Assembly (NCBI GenBank): GCA_014549065.1
Contig: JACDOX010000009.1
Span: 8,003,192-8,067,191 of the forward strand
Direction of reading: 5' to 3'
From: Cardinalis cardinalis
Taxonomy: Eukaryota; Chordata; Aves; Passeriformes; Cardinalidae
DNA length: 64,000 nt
A program made the translations under genes and the position numbers. The notes beneath the pieces are model-generated. The model ran no database searches, had not been told where the DNA came from, and was given only the letters and a program-made list of their open reading frames with translations. The first letter of the stretch is position 1. Every line of letters starts with the position of its first letter. Positions 40,559 to 50,600 of the stretch are shown here, in pieces.

Positions 40559-42112
40559 ATTGTTCTCTGGCCCACCTTTGCCTTCTTTGCTTTGCTTTTT
40601 TTCCCCAAGCAGTTTATTTCCAAAATAAGAGATGTGGTCTCTATGAATAGGATTCCATGGAANTCAGTTCTATTTACTATTTCATAAATAACTGTCCATG
40701 TTTAGACAGGTTAGCTACATTGTGCAGTAAGTTTAGCACAATCATTTGATATTTATCATTACGGCATTGTATTTTCTCCTAGTGCCTCAAGCAATTAAAC
40801 CATGTGCCCATCTTCCATTGGAACATGTAACAGTTATTAATCACTTGCCATTGTCTTTGGATTTTCTGCTTGTGACCCTTTCAGTTCTTCAAGCCAGGAT
40901 GCTATCTTTGCAGAAACAGGGAAGATATCTAAAGGCTAGAATGTATTTCCAAGCCTTAAAAATAGTCCAATTACATTCTAAACTCTAATTGGTCTTTTGC
41001 AAAGTCCGTTACTAAGCTCAGAACTTGTGATTCTTTAAAACCTCACTAGCTGATACTGCTTTGATGAGGACCTTATTGTTAAAATTGCAAACAGCATCCA
41101 AATGGTTGAAATTAAAATTCACTTATTCACTGCAAAAATCTAATATTCCACTTAAGCTGCTGCACCAATATTACAGGATCAGATGAAAGTCAAATGACTG
41201 TAATCCAAAAATCTTAAATGTCAGATTTTTATATGCATTTTATCATTTTATTCCCTTTGAAAATGTGTCTCATATTCATAGGTGGAATACTTTGGAGTTT
41301 GCATTTTTTTCTTTAATAATAAAAACGCTTAATCCAGACTCCTATATACTCCTTACTCCCTTTTTCTGGAATGGCAGGGGAAAGAAGGAGCAATCCAAGC
41401 AGCATTTGTGAAGGAAGTCTCAGTTCCATAGTAGTTAGAAAGTTTGTCCCAGTGGCCTCTGGCTAAGGAGGCCAGCTGAAGGGCANAGAAAGAAGCCCTC
41501 AGTTAAGCCAATGAGACCTTGGAACAGTCTGAACCTTCAGTAAACAGANCCATCCATCCTTCAGAACTTTGCCTCACGAGTCTTCCCAACAATTCAAATA
41601 GATGCCACACAGATCAGGCTGTTTATAGACCCTGCTGAATTCACAGGGTGAGGGCACTTCAATGGGATGAAGTAAAGATGAGGCATGCTTGTGGTTCNGG
41701 TGGAGCCAGGAGCTCCTCCACAATGCTCCTCTAGACAAGGTATAAGGATCAGGATGAGAAAGACTAGGAACACCTTCTTCTATTTGACCAGCTGAAGGAA
41801 TGATTATTTCCCTGGGACTACAGCCTTGTCACTCTAATAGGAAGGCAGTGATCAGAACTTGGGTAANCTGAATCAAGTTATACGTAGAGTGAAATTGCTC
41901 CTTCCAGAAGAAATTGTCTTCTCCAGGAACATGACCGACTGAAACCTGGCAGACTTTGCTTTTTCTGCTCCATACTAACCTGGCAATTTCATATCTAAAA
42001 TAAGAGTAACTGTGCTGTGTTAAACAGCAAGTTATTGCAATGATCAGCAGTATGCTCCACACAGTCTATGGCAAGTTTGTTCTATGCAAAGAGAGCAATA
42101 TCTATCCAGCCA

Positions 42113-42115
<3 letters not shown>
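40559..42115. other. Intergenic DNA, nothing recognised
   Basis: AT-rich DNA with no supported gene or repeat. Confidence 0.5.
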
Positions 42116-42159
<44 letters not shown>

Positions 42160-42160
42160 C
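42116..42160 (+). repeat. (CT)n microsatellite
   Basis: About 18 CT units, one interruption by GT near 42154, then a few more units. Confidence 0.95.
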
Positions 42161-42999
42161 TAGATTGTTTATTAGGTGTGATTCTAGCCCTGGACTTAGG
42201 GAGAAGTGAGAGTGGGAGAGATAGGAAGGAGGGAGTTGCAAGGGAAAAGTCAGCTGCAATTTTTTGTTCTCCTTTTGAAACAAGAAGTCCCTAGGCAGCT
42301 TTAGCCTGCACTGCAACGCAGAGGCTGTCTGGAGGGGCAGGATGACAGTATGATTCCTCGCAGGCTGCACACTTCTGTTCAAAGCTGTGACATGAGCATT
42401 CTGCATGTCTAGCAGAGTGATGGTGCTGGAAGCATATGGAGGTGTCCATCTTCCAGGTGTTTGGAGCAGAAATGGCTATGGGGGAGGGCTCTGGTGCAGC
42501 TCTTTCAAAGAGTACTCATTACCTTCCCCATTCTTTCCCTGCTCCCCTTTTGTTATAGTGTTCCAAACTCAGACCCCAAAATTAAAACAGTATTTTACAG
42601 CTTGATACTGAAGCCTCAGATCACAGAAATTAGTTACCCCTATGTGCTCTGAGAGAAGGATTTGACAGGACAACTGAACTCTTCTTTTTCTTTCTCCTTT
42701 TCCTCTCTGTACAGCTTACTGGCGTGCTTCTTGCTTTGGCTTTGGGAAGTGATAAATCTCAGGCTTGCTNTTGAGCTTGGGCATCTGGTAAGGCTGCTCT
42801 GTGCTGCTGGTATCCTCCCCTTCACCCTGTCCCAATGTCACAGTAGTAATGATACCNTTTAGGGGGATAGAAGAGTGTATGAAAAACATCCATAGGATTC
42901 TTTGCAAAGTGGAAGCAAAAACAAGTCGGTGAGACCTTTCCATTTGTATGACAGCTGGCAGGATAAGCCANAGCACCCGACAGGGGTGAGCTTTCCAGC
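42161..42999. other. Intergenic DNA leading into the CpG island
   Basis: No coding feature was recognised. GC content rises towards 43000. Confidence 0.5.
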
Positions 43000-43380
43000 T
43001 TCACTCCGAGGGGCTGTCCAGCTACAGGTTCCTGCTGGCGAGGGAGAAGCAAGCCTTCCATCCTGGAGCCCGGCTCCAGCAGCCGTCACCCATCTGGGCT
43101 CCCCGATCCTGCCACCTCCGTGCCTGGCTGGCGCCCGCTGACTTCCCAGGTGGAGCAGCTCTGTCGGTGCACGGGACACCGCAGAGGGAGGCGGAAAAAC
43201 TGAAATGAAAGGGGAGAAAGAGGAGGAAGGTGCTCTGCCATGCTCCTTTAAGGCAGATAGCCGGCTCCCGCGGGAGGGCAGAGAGGGAAAGGGCTGTGCC
43301 CAGGCAGCAGTGCGGGCAGCAGGGAGGGCAGGGAGGGCAGCGCCGCTCCCGGGCAGAGCCAGGCAGCAGGGCGGATAGGG

Positions 43381-43470
43381 CAGGCAGCAGGGACAGGGCA
43401 GGACACACGGCAGGCAGCACGGACAGGGCAGGACACACGGCGGGCAGCAGCGCGGGCAGGGTGGGCAGGG
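43381..43470. repeat. 30-bp minisatellite in CpG island
   Basis: Two nearly identical 30-base units (43381-43410 and 43411-43440) differ at one base. A diverged third unit follows to 43470. GGCAG/GGGCAGG-rich DNA of the same flavour extends over about 43290-43490. Its - strand reads as Cys/Pro-rich peptide, which is an artefact. Confidence 0.8.
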
Positions 43471-43550
43471 CGGGCAGCGCAAGGCAGATCGCGCCGCCCG
43501 GGGAGGGCTCTAATTCATCACCCCGTTCAGCGGAGAGGATGGGACGCCGC

Positions 43551-43637
43551 TAAACTCCCCTTCCTCCCTCCTCCCTTCCCCCCTCGCCAAGCAAGCCCCC
43601 CCCTCCTCCCCCCTCCGCTGCTCTTTCTCTTTCCCCA
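43551..43637. repeat. Pyrimidine tract, G-rich on the - strand
   Basis: Nearly pure C/T apart from short GC interruptions, with many runs of three or more C. The - strand therefore has enough G runs for a G-quadruplex, and the duplex could form triplex DNA. It lies about 100-200 bases upstream of the candidate NXPH1 promoter. Confidence 0.65.
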
Positions 43638-43739
43638 AGCAGTGAGCCTCGGACAGTGCTCGGCTCCAGCGCTTTATTTTAAGATGATCGGCCAAGGTCT
43701 TTGCAGATAGATTTTATCTGAAGTTAAATAGCAGGCGCT

Positions 43740-43872
43740 CGCCGCTCACTCGCCAATAAGTCATTTTTAATAGAGACAAATCGCTCTGGACGCCCCGGAG
43801 CGCCGGTGCCGCCGCTCCTGCCCGCGCCCCCCGCCGAAGGCGAGCGGGCAGCCCGGGCAGCTCCCTCCTCCC
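43740..43872 (+). promoter_or_regulatory. NXPH1: Candidate NXPH1 core promoter and 5' non-coding exon
   Basis: A CCAAT box at 43753-43757 is followed by a TATA-like TTTTAATA at 43765-43772, so initiation near 43795 is plausible. A strong splice-donor-like GTAAGT begins at 43873 and could pair with the acceptor before 44829. Other possible donors are GTACGT at 44126 and GTAAGC at 44309. In mammals NXPH1 has a non-coding first exon (my recollection). Which donor is used cannot be told from sequence. Confidence 0.35.
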
Positions 43873-44861
43873 GTAAGTGTCCTGCTCGGCGGATCCAGAA
43901 CGCGGCCGTGTGCGGAGAAGGGGAGGCAAGGGGGGGAGAGCCTGCCAGCCGCCCCGCCGCCCTGACAGTGCCTGCGCTGGATGCACAGCGGCCGCGGGAC
44001 ACCTCGGCGCGGNGCGCGGCCAGGAGATGCGCAGGGGTGGCGGGCTGCGCCGCGGCACTCGGCCCCTCTAGGCTCGCCCATGGAGCGTCCCGCGGAGCCC
44101 CGTCCGCCGTCGGATCCCCCACGCCGTACGTATCCCCAGCGCGGCCCCCCCGCGGCGGCGGGGCTGTCCGCGGGCCGCNGGGGCGGAGAAGGGCTGGGGC
44201 CGGGGATGGGGGTGCTCGCCCGTCGGGGCGCCCCGGGGCGCGGTCCCGGCCCGGGGCAGGGCACGGCGCGCCTTTAGGAGCGNCAGAGGGAGGTGGGCGC
44301 TTGCGGGGGTAAGCAGATCCTGCTCGGGCGTCCCGAAGGCGAAGCTCTCTGCCTCGGCTTTAAGCGCNCACAAGCATCAGGAGCCACGACCCCAGCGTCC
44401 GCTGTCGCCTTCTCCCCGCTCCGCTCCCTAGCTCGCAGCCGGGGCTCCGCAGCCAACCGGCGGGGTGCTGCCGCCCGGTCCCCGCCGGGGGCACACAGAC
44501 AGGCAGGGCTGGCAGTGGCACCCCCGGGCCGTCCCAGCCCACACCACGGGGCTCTCCCGCGCCGTGAAAGGACTGAGCGCCGGGGAGCGCTGCCTGTAGG
44601 CGGTCTGCCGCCACCTCGGACCGTGCGATCACTTTGCTTTGACGATGGATTAACTGGATTTTAATCGCTTTTTGTTTCGCCCACCCCCATTCACACACCC
44701 CATCTCCTCCTTCTCTCCCGCCGCCGCCCCCCCGCGCTCCCCCTTTCCCTATACACCTCTCTTCCCCCCTTGTGCTGAGCCTAACCTTGTCTTGTGGTCA
44801 TGGGATCTATAATTTCGTTTTTGTCTAGGCTGGTGAGAGCTCTGCTTGTTCCGTAAAGTGG

Positions 44862-44927
44862 ATGTCAGGTGGATCTATGTTCTGGAAGGAACAAAGAGGC
44901 AGCGAAAGCAGCGCGGGGGAAGTTTGA
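44862..44927 (+). CDS. Upstream ORF in the NXPH1 5' UTR (21 codons)
   Basis: An ATG at 44862 opens a 21-codon frame that ends in TGA at 44925-44927. It has a second in-frame ATG at 44877. The stop lies 9 bases before the NXPH1 ATG, in a different reading frame. The context of the first ATG (GTGGATGT) is moderate. Such short upstream frames usually lower translation of the main frame (known principle). Conservation of the peptide is unknown. Confidence 0.45.
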   Translation: MSGGSMFWKEQRGSESSAGEV

Positions 44928-44936
44928 GCGGCGAGG

Positions 44937-44990
44937 ATGCAGGCTGTGTACTGGTACGCGGTCCTTCTGCTGCAGCCCACTCTCTACCTG
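44937..44990 (+). CDS. NXPH1: Neurexophilin-1, N-terminal 18 codons (partial)
   Basis: NXPH1 is a secreted glycoprotein that binds alpha-neurexins at synapses, made as a precursor with a signal peptide, a pro-region and a conserved Cys-rich C-terminal domain. The 18 codons read MQAVYWYAVLLLQPTLYL. As I remember it, the human precursor begins MQAACWYVLFLLQPTVYL, so 13 of 18 residues are identical and no gap is needed. The residues form a hydrophobic signal-peptide core. The ATG has A at -3, a favourable context. The intron falls after codon 18 in phase 0, before the Val that follows in human. The rest of the protein must lie more than 19 kb downstream, outside this window. Another neurexophilin is less likely, because the MQA start and the LLQPT motif are those of NXPH1. 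Confidence 0.88.
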
Positions 44991-45560
44991 GTGAGTGTCC
45001 CCGGCCCCTCTCACGGGCCAGGCATGGGGAAGCTCGTCGGGGAGGAGGGCGCCAGCCTGGCGGAGAACGAGCAAACTCACGGCAACTACTTGCACGCCGC
45101 AGCCAGTCNTGCCCCGTCCTCCCGGGGCCGGGGCGGTGCGGGTCCCGGCCGGGAAATCTCGGCGGGGTGCGAGGAATGGGGGCGCAGACCTGTAACTCCT
45201 GCGCGGGGAAGGGGTGCTCCGCCGGCCGGAGCAGGGTCGGGGTCTCCTGGGCCGGGTCCCCGGTGCCGCCGCCCGGACCGGCCCCTGTGTGTCTGCGCGG
45301 GCACCAGAGCAGCCCCGCTGGGCCGCCCGGCCGGGCTGTGGGATGGAGGCAACTTCGTGCCCTCTGCTCCCTCCTGAGGGTGGGAGCCCCTCCGCAAGGG
45401 AACCCCGCGGTGTGCCACTACGGGCGGTGCGGCACAGGCGGGCGGGCACTCGGCGGCGAGCACAGCTAGTGTTTTCCGCGAGAAGTGTCATTGACTTTCG
45501 TAGCAAATCTCCTTTAAGATTACCGTGGGAACACGAGTAAACATCGGCGTTATCTCCTTT

Positions 45561-45601
45561 CACATACACGCACACACACACACACACATACACACACACA
45601 C
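45561..45601 (+). repeat. (CA)n microsatellite
   Basis: CA units with TA and GC interruptions, inside the first intron and within the CpG island. Confidence 0.95.
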
Positions 45602-45809
45602 TTTATTCCCGCTACGATTGCAAAGAACAAAACCCAGGCAGATTGCCCTTTTGCAGTCCGCATCCTCTCTCGCTTGTGATGCGTTAAGCAGGCAAACGCT
45701 TGGCGGCAGCTCATCCCCGTGGCTACGGGGGAGGGAAAAGACCTTTTTCCAGGAGCGCTGCCGAGAGAAGCCCACCGGCGCCCGTGCTAGGGGTGGTGAC
45801 GGCGACAGC

Positions 45810-46101
45810 NNNNNNNNNNNNNNNNNNNNNNNNNNNNNNNNNNNNNNNNNNNNNNNNNNNNNNNNNNNNNNNNNNNNNNNNNNNNNNNNNNNNNNNNNNN
45901 NNNNNNNNNNNNNNNNNNNNNNNNNNNNNNNNNNNNNNNNNNNNNNNNNNNNNNNNNNNNNNNNNNNNNNNNNNNNNNNNNNNNNNNNNNNNNNNNNNNN
46001 NNNNNNNNNNNNNNNNNNNNNNNNNNNNNNNNNNNNNNNNNNNNNNNNNNNNNNNNNNNNNNNNNNNNNNNNNNNNNNNNNNNNNNNNNNNNNNNNNNNN
46101 N
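45810..46101. other. Assembly gap (292 N)
   Basis: A run of N flanked on both sides by very GC-rich DNA, which is hard to sequence. Open frames crossing it are not evidence of coding. Confidence 0.98.
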
Positions 46102-46290
46102 CGCGCTCCAACCGCGCCCGCGCAGCGCCCGCGCGCCCGGCCCAAATCCCGGCCCAATCCCGGCCCCGTCCGGCGCCTCCCGGCCCTTCCCGTGCTCGCC
46201 CGACGTGGCTCCCACATCGGGGGTCCTGCCCTCGGCGGGCGGTGCCACGTCTGCCGCGGGCGTCTCTCCTCAGTGCGAATTTTATAGCTG

Positions 46291-46322
46291 GGTTGGGGGT
46301 GGAGGGGTGGGGGGAAATGGGG
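46291..46322 (+). other. G-quadruplex motif
   Basis: Four runs of four or more G (5, 4, 6 and 4) are separated by loops of 4, 1 and 4 bases, which satisfies the standard G-quadruplex pattern. It lies at the 3' edge of the CpG island on the coding strand of NXPH1. Confidence 0.7.
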
Positions 46323-46379
46323 AGAAAAGCGCGTGGCAAATAATCCATCAAAAAGCCGGAGCGAGATCGATACGTCGTG

Positions 46380-47110
46380 TTAAATTTTAAATGTGTTTGC
46401 TGGCAGTTAAACTGCTCTCGACTCATTACAACAACAGTGCTGGATTTATTCTAATGCGCTGCAGTCTGAACAACAAGCGCATTAATTCTCCTTTAATTGT
46501 AAACTGGGAGCATTTGAAAACCATTCAGTGTGCAAATTATGCTGATTCAATTACCGTTTAGTTACAGACTTCATTACCTGAATACTTTTTTTTTTTCCCG
46601 AGGACTTGGCATTGCAGAGTGAAGGAGACGATTTTCAAGTTTCCCTCGAAACAATGTGAAATATGATACAGAAAAAAATAATCAGGAATAAAAGGCGAGC
46701 TAGGGGGAGGGAATGCGCCCTTCAGCTGGTCTGTATCATCTGCCAAAACACTCGGGGAGGATCCAAAGGATTTCCCTAGCACGATTCTCTCTAACCCGAT
46801 GCTTCCACGTTTATGCCAATCTCCCCCTGTTCTCTGTATTTCAGGAGTGACTCTGAAAGTTTGCATTAGGCCATCACATGGTAACAAACTGTTTATTAGC
46901 ACCGAAGCATGAAGTTTTGATTAAAGCTTTAATGCGGCGCCACAAAGCAGCAAGGTGCAGCACTTTGTTGTGCCTATCCATATGTGCACTTCNCTCCGCG
47001 TGGACAAAAGCAGTTTCAATTAGGAATTAAATTTTCAATGCTCAAACAGTTAGGAAGGGTAAATGAAATGGCAGCACAAACAGCTTCCTATCGAGTTTGT
47101 TAAAAAAAAC
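46380..47110. promoter_or_regulatory. Candidate conserved non-coding block
   Basis: It immediately follows the CpG island and is dense in homeodomain cores (TTAATT and TAAT) and octamer-like sites (TGTGCAAATTATGC near 46530). It includes a well-formed stretch near 46890-47000 with GCGGCGCCACAAAGCAGCAAG. It has no repeats and few Ns. The texture is that of developmental enhancers, but I cannot measure conservation. Confidence 0.35.
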
Positions 47111-48179
47111 ACTTATTGAGAGGGGTTAATAATATAGGTGAGAGGGAAAACAGCCTGTTTCCCCTTCGCCTGAATTAGGAGGTGTTCATGGAGAGTGAAC
47201 AGCTGCAGTGAGGCTGGGCTGCCTTGAAGTCACTCATTTACAGACACTGTCTGCCTTGTAATTTCTCTTCACTCAGCAAACCGCTGCTCTTTTTCTTTTC
47301 CTTATTTTTTTATTATTTTTTCCCCTCCCCGTTAAACCTCTTTGTAAGAAATCCTAAGGAAAAAAAAATAGTGCTTCTGCTTTTCTTCCCCTTTGAATAG
47401 AGCCATATGCTATTCAGCCTTATTGCCTGAAATTTATAGATTGTGGCCGATCTGAATGAGTAGGAATTTTGCTGGGGTAGAGATGGTTCACCATATTATG
47501 TTTATTGAAAAGAACATTAGTTGTGCATTGCGAGGTGCATTTTCTCCTTGTTTTGAGCTGTGCAGTTTATTGAAAATGTTATATTTGATTTGCAGTGGTA
47601 GTGCATTTCCTTTGGCCTAAATGGGTAACTTAGTACTTATTTGGTGGAATTAGGAGTTAACCTTTAAAGTCTTGCACTTGCTTTCTTTCTCTACATTTAG
47701 AAAGCTGCAGAAAGTATTCAAACACCTGCACTAGGTCTCATTTACCACGACACTCCACATCACTGCTGCTCTTTCAAAAGCATCTTAGTCTGATTCTAAT
47801 GGACGATGTTTCCTTAACTAACAGTGCTGTGCTGAGCTCAAAATCGCCAGTGAGGAAGAACGTAAAGAATAAAGAAAAAAACCAAAATAACATCCGGAGA
47901 TCGCAGACTCATAGAATTGAGTTCTGTTTGTAAGGACGCTGGGATTTTACACCATTCCTTTAAGGGAAACCTTCTCGTTGTACCTCCTGCCTTGTTGCCG
48001 GTGAACTTCCAGTCCGACACCACAGGACAATCAAAGGCCAGCCTGTTTCTTTTCATTTCTTCCTTATTTTTTTCTCTCCCCTGTGTGGAAGCAGCAAGCT
48101 GTAGAAGTGGCTACAGACCGCGCGGGCTGTTAGGAAGGACGGCAAAGATCCCGAGTATTATTTCTCAGAGGCACAGGTC
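47111..48179. other. Intron, nothing specific recognised
   Basis: AT-rich intron with poly-T patches near 47290-47330 and no repeat family. It may continue the conserved texture of the preceding block. Confidence 0.5.
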
Positions 48180-48520
48180 AAGCAGGCCCTCGAAGGAGAA
48201 GGCAGATCGTGTTCATGCCGGCAGCTGCGGAGCCGCTCCGTGCGGCGGGGCCCGGCGGGCTGCGATCGGCAGCTCCCGGCGGCGACGGGCGCTCGCCCCG
48301 TCCCGTCCCGTCCGGTCCGGTCCGGTCCCGCCCGGTCCCGGCTCTCCTGGGCCCCGCTCAGCCCCGGGCGGCGAAGGGCTGGCTCACGGCGGGATTTCAC
48401 CCCCGCCGCGGCCACAGGCTCGACTCCCGCCCGCCCTGGGGAGACCGTGCCGCACCGCACAAGCACGGAGTGGGTGCATGCCCCTTTTTTTACCGGGATC
48501 ACCCCGGCTCCAAGAGACTT
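48180..48520. promoter_or_regulatory. Second GC-rich island within the intron
   Basis: Sharp rise in G+C and CpG with a pentanucleotide tract inside. It could be an alternative promoter, an orphan CpG island or GC-biased DNA. A milder GC patch follows at about 48690-48860. No exon was recognised. Confidence 0.5.
48297..48343 (+). repeat. (CCCGT/CCGGT)n pentanucleotide repeat
   Basis: About nine 5-base units drifting between CCCGT and CCGGT variants. It is entirely CpG-containing. Confidence 0.8.
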
Positions 48521-48860
48521 CGGCTCATTACTTAGGTGCTCCTACACCGGAGCAGCGGGTATGGAACTNAAATCAGTCGGAATTTTGCGTGGCATGCTGC
48601 TAGGGTAAGGATCCCTCCCCCCCTTCCTCCCCCGCCCGGCTTGTCATCTTCTCCCAGCAAAGTGTTTATTCACCGGTGGGTTTAATTAGGATACGCACCG
48701 GAGCCGAGTAGCAGAGTGCTGAACTCTGTGCAGAAGTTAAGCAGCGCAGAGCAGAAGGAGGGNTGGTTTTGCACCCCGCGGTGAAGGCTGTTCTGCGGGG
48801 GGAGCTTTCCTGCGCGGCGCTTTGCCAGACGAGTAGGACTGCGGGGCTCACGGGGCACCT

Positions 48861-50259
48861 TGTTAAACACGGCGATGGCTTTGGCAGAGGGGCTTTGGAA
48901 ACAGCCTGCTAACCTTCCCCCGTGCCGGGCTGGGATTTTAAGGTCTGTTTCACACCGTCACTGTAGCTTGGAGGCCTTCTGACAGCAGAGAGGAGCTTCC
49001 CTGCAAAATTGTTGTGAATAACAGAGGTTTAAAATTGTCCTCAGCGATGGCACACTTGGTACAGTATTTGCTGAGGGGGTAAACAGGGGGTTAGCGGCTC
49101 CGGAGTTTGTGTACATTTAATTTCGCTGCGTATCGCACTGTTTGCGGTCATTTCACCCTGGTTAATGAAAGCTTGGTGAACGTGAGGAAATATCACGTGC
49201 CGGCGAAGATAAGTTGTTTTTTTTTCTTCCTTCTTTTTAAAGATTGTTGCTGATTGTGTCCTACTTTGTCACAGACGAAAAAAAAAGCCCAATAAACAAA
49301 CCCACACCTCTATAGGCAGAAAACAAAAGAGGCAGGAGGCATTGTCCTATCGTAATCACCACCCACAGTATTTTCTCAGAGGCATTTGGTGGTGAATGCA
49401 TTCGGGTATTGCTTTTTTCCCCCCAAATAAGTGATTTCTTTCAATTTTCAAATTGACGTCGAAGGCAGGGAGGGCGGGGGAGAGTGCTTGGCGGGCAGGG
49501 ACAGTAGTGGCTTTTTGTGCGGGGGAGTTTACGTAGCCTTGACAAGCTCCCGCTCCCTCTTTCTAAACGAGTTTGAGAGATGTTGTGGCGGTGGTGTAAG
49601 GGGAAAAAATACCCTTTCGGAAGGTAAGACACGGGAATAACAACGGGACCCCGACCTCGTGTAGATGAAACAAACTTGTCTGTGGTCTTGATTTTTTTTT
49701 TTTTCAAGCTGAGGATAGTGTATTCTTTTCCAGGCTTCCCTGCTTCCTAACCACCAGAGACCTGTGCTAGTTTTAGAAGGGGTTTCCCTGCACTGAACTT
49801 TCTTTTTCCTGGTGCTTAGTACACACAATTTTAATTTAGCATACAGTTGGAGAAAGCAATCTGGAATAGAATTCACCTTCTGGGGAGGTACCTGAATGTA
49901 ATCCAACATCCCTGCCTCTCTTCAACTAGCCAAATCTTCCAAGTCGGTACGGTACCTAGAGGTATCCATTTTAACCTCTTTAATATTTCCCTGCATCTCT
50001 AAACCGCCATTTTAATTAACAAAACCTCCTTTTCCTAATCGTCTTGGAAAGTGCGGTGAAGCAGGTTAAGAAACCAATTGGTCGGAATAGCCAGCACTTG
50101 GAGAAAATGAATGTGTGAGCCATCCTAGCCTCCCTAGGATTGGCTTCTGTTCTCCCGACTGGATTTGGGTGAAGTTTTAATATGATTTAGCNGATAGTTT
50201 AACACCCAGCTCGCTCTTCTTGTAAGTCAGCATTAAACCACCTCCTGGGTGCTTTGTAA
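48861..50259. other. Intron, nothing specific recognised
   Basis: Mixed-composition intron with short poly-T runs near 49217 and 49691. No gene or repeat family was identified. Confidence 0.5.
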
Positions 50260-50600
50260 ATACAGCTTTAGCATTTTTTTTCATGCAGCAGATTGACATG
50301 TTGACGATTCTGCTTTAAGGAATGTGACAATAAAGTGAAAAACCAAAGGCTGGCAAGCACTTCATCAAGGATAAAAAGGTTCTGCTGTAAGGATGTCACT
50401 CAATTTATTGTGAAAGTCGAATGAATTACGTTTAATGAAAGTGCTCCCCAGATGAATATTACCAGCAATTTCCTGAGTTGGCTCTGTCAGATTGATATGA
50501 GGAAATGCCAACCCATATCAAAAAAGATCTCCAATCTCAATTACTATGCAAGCTTTCGAAGAGCTCCTTTTTATTGATATGATATATATTGGCGGGTTCT
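50260..50600. promoter_or_regulatory. Candidate conserved non-coding element
   Basis: A repeat-free, N-free stretch dense in motifs: AATGTGACAATAAAG with a SOX-like ACAATAA, CAATTTATTG, TTACGTTTAATG, and repeated TGATATGA/TTGATATGATATA. The texture resembles a deeply conserved enhancer. This is by eye only. Confidence 0.35.

Larger units (their letters stand above)
44829..44990 (+). other. NXPH1: NXPH1 first coding exon (5' UTR plus signal peptide)
   Basis: A pyrimidine-rich stretch ending TTTCGTTTTTGTCTAG (to 44828) is a good 3' splice site. The exon ends at 44990, directly before GTGAGT, a good 5' splice site. It has about 108 bases of 5' UTR and 54 coding bases. The acceptor is a prediction, as transcription could instead run through from upstream without splicing. 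The donor is well supported because the human protein continues with Val at exactly this point. Confidence 0.65.
43000..46330. promoter_or_regulatory. NXPH1: NXPH1 CpG island
   Basis: GC- and CpG-rich DNA in sharp contrast to the AT-rich flanks. It covers the candidate promoter, the 5' non-coding exon, the first coding exon and the start of the intron. Long open frames on both strands here are a by-product of GC richness (few stop codons), not genes. Boundaries are by eye, and 292 bases near the 3' side are unread. Confidence 0.85.

Noticed and set aside
42859..43482. 207-codon Cys/Pro-rich frame on the - strand
   Set aside because: It is made by the GGCAG minisatellite and high GC. It has no start context or domain.
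44846..45469. 207-codon frame on the + strand overlapping the NXPH1 exon
   Set aside because: It is in a different frame from NXPH1, crosses the splice donor, starts at a non-ATG codon and is explained by GC richness.
45525..46426. Frames of 272-288 codons on both strands
   Set aside because: A third of each is assembly gap, and the rest is CA repeat and GC-rich DNA.
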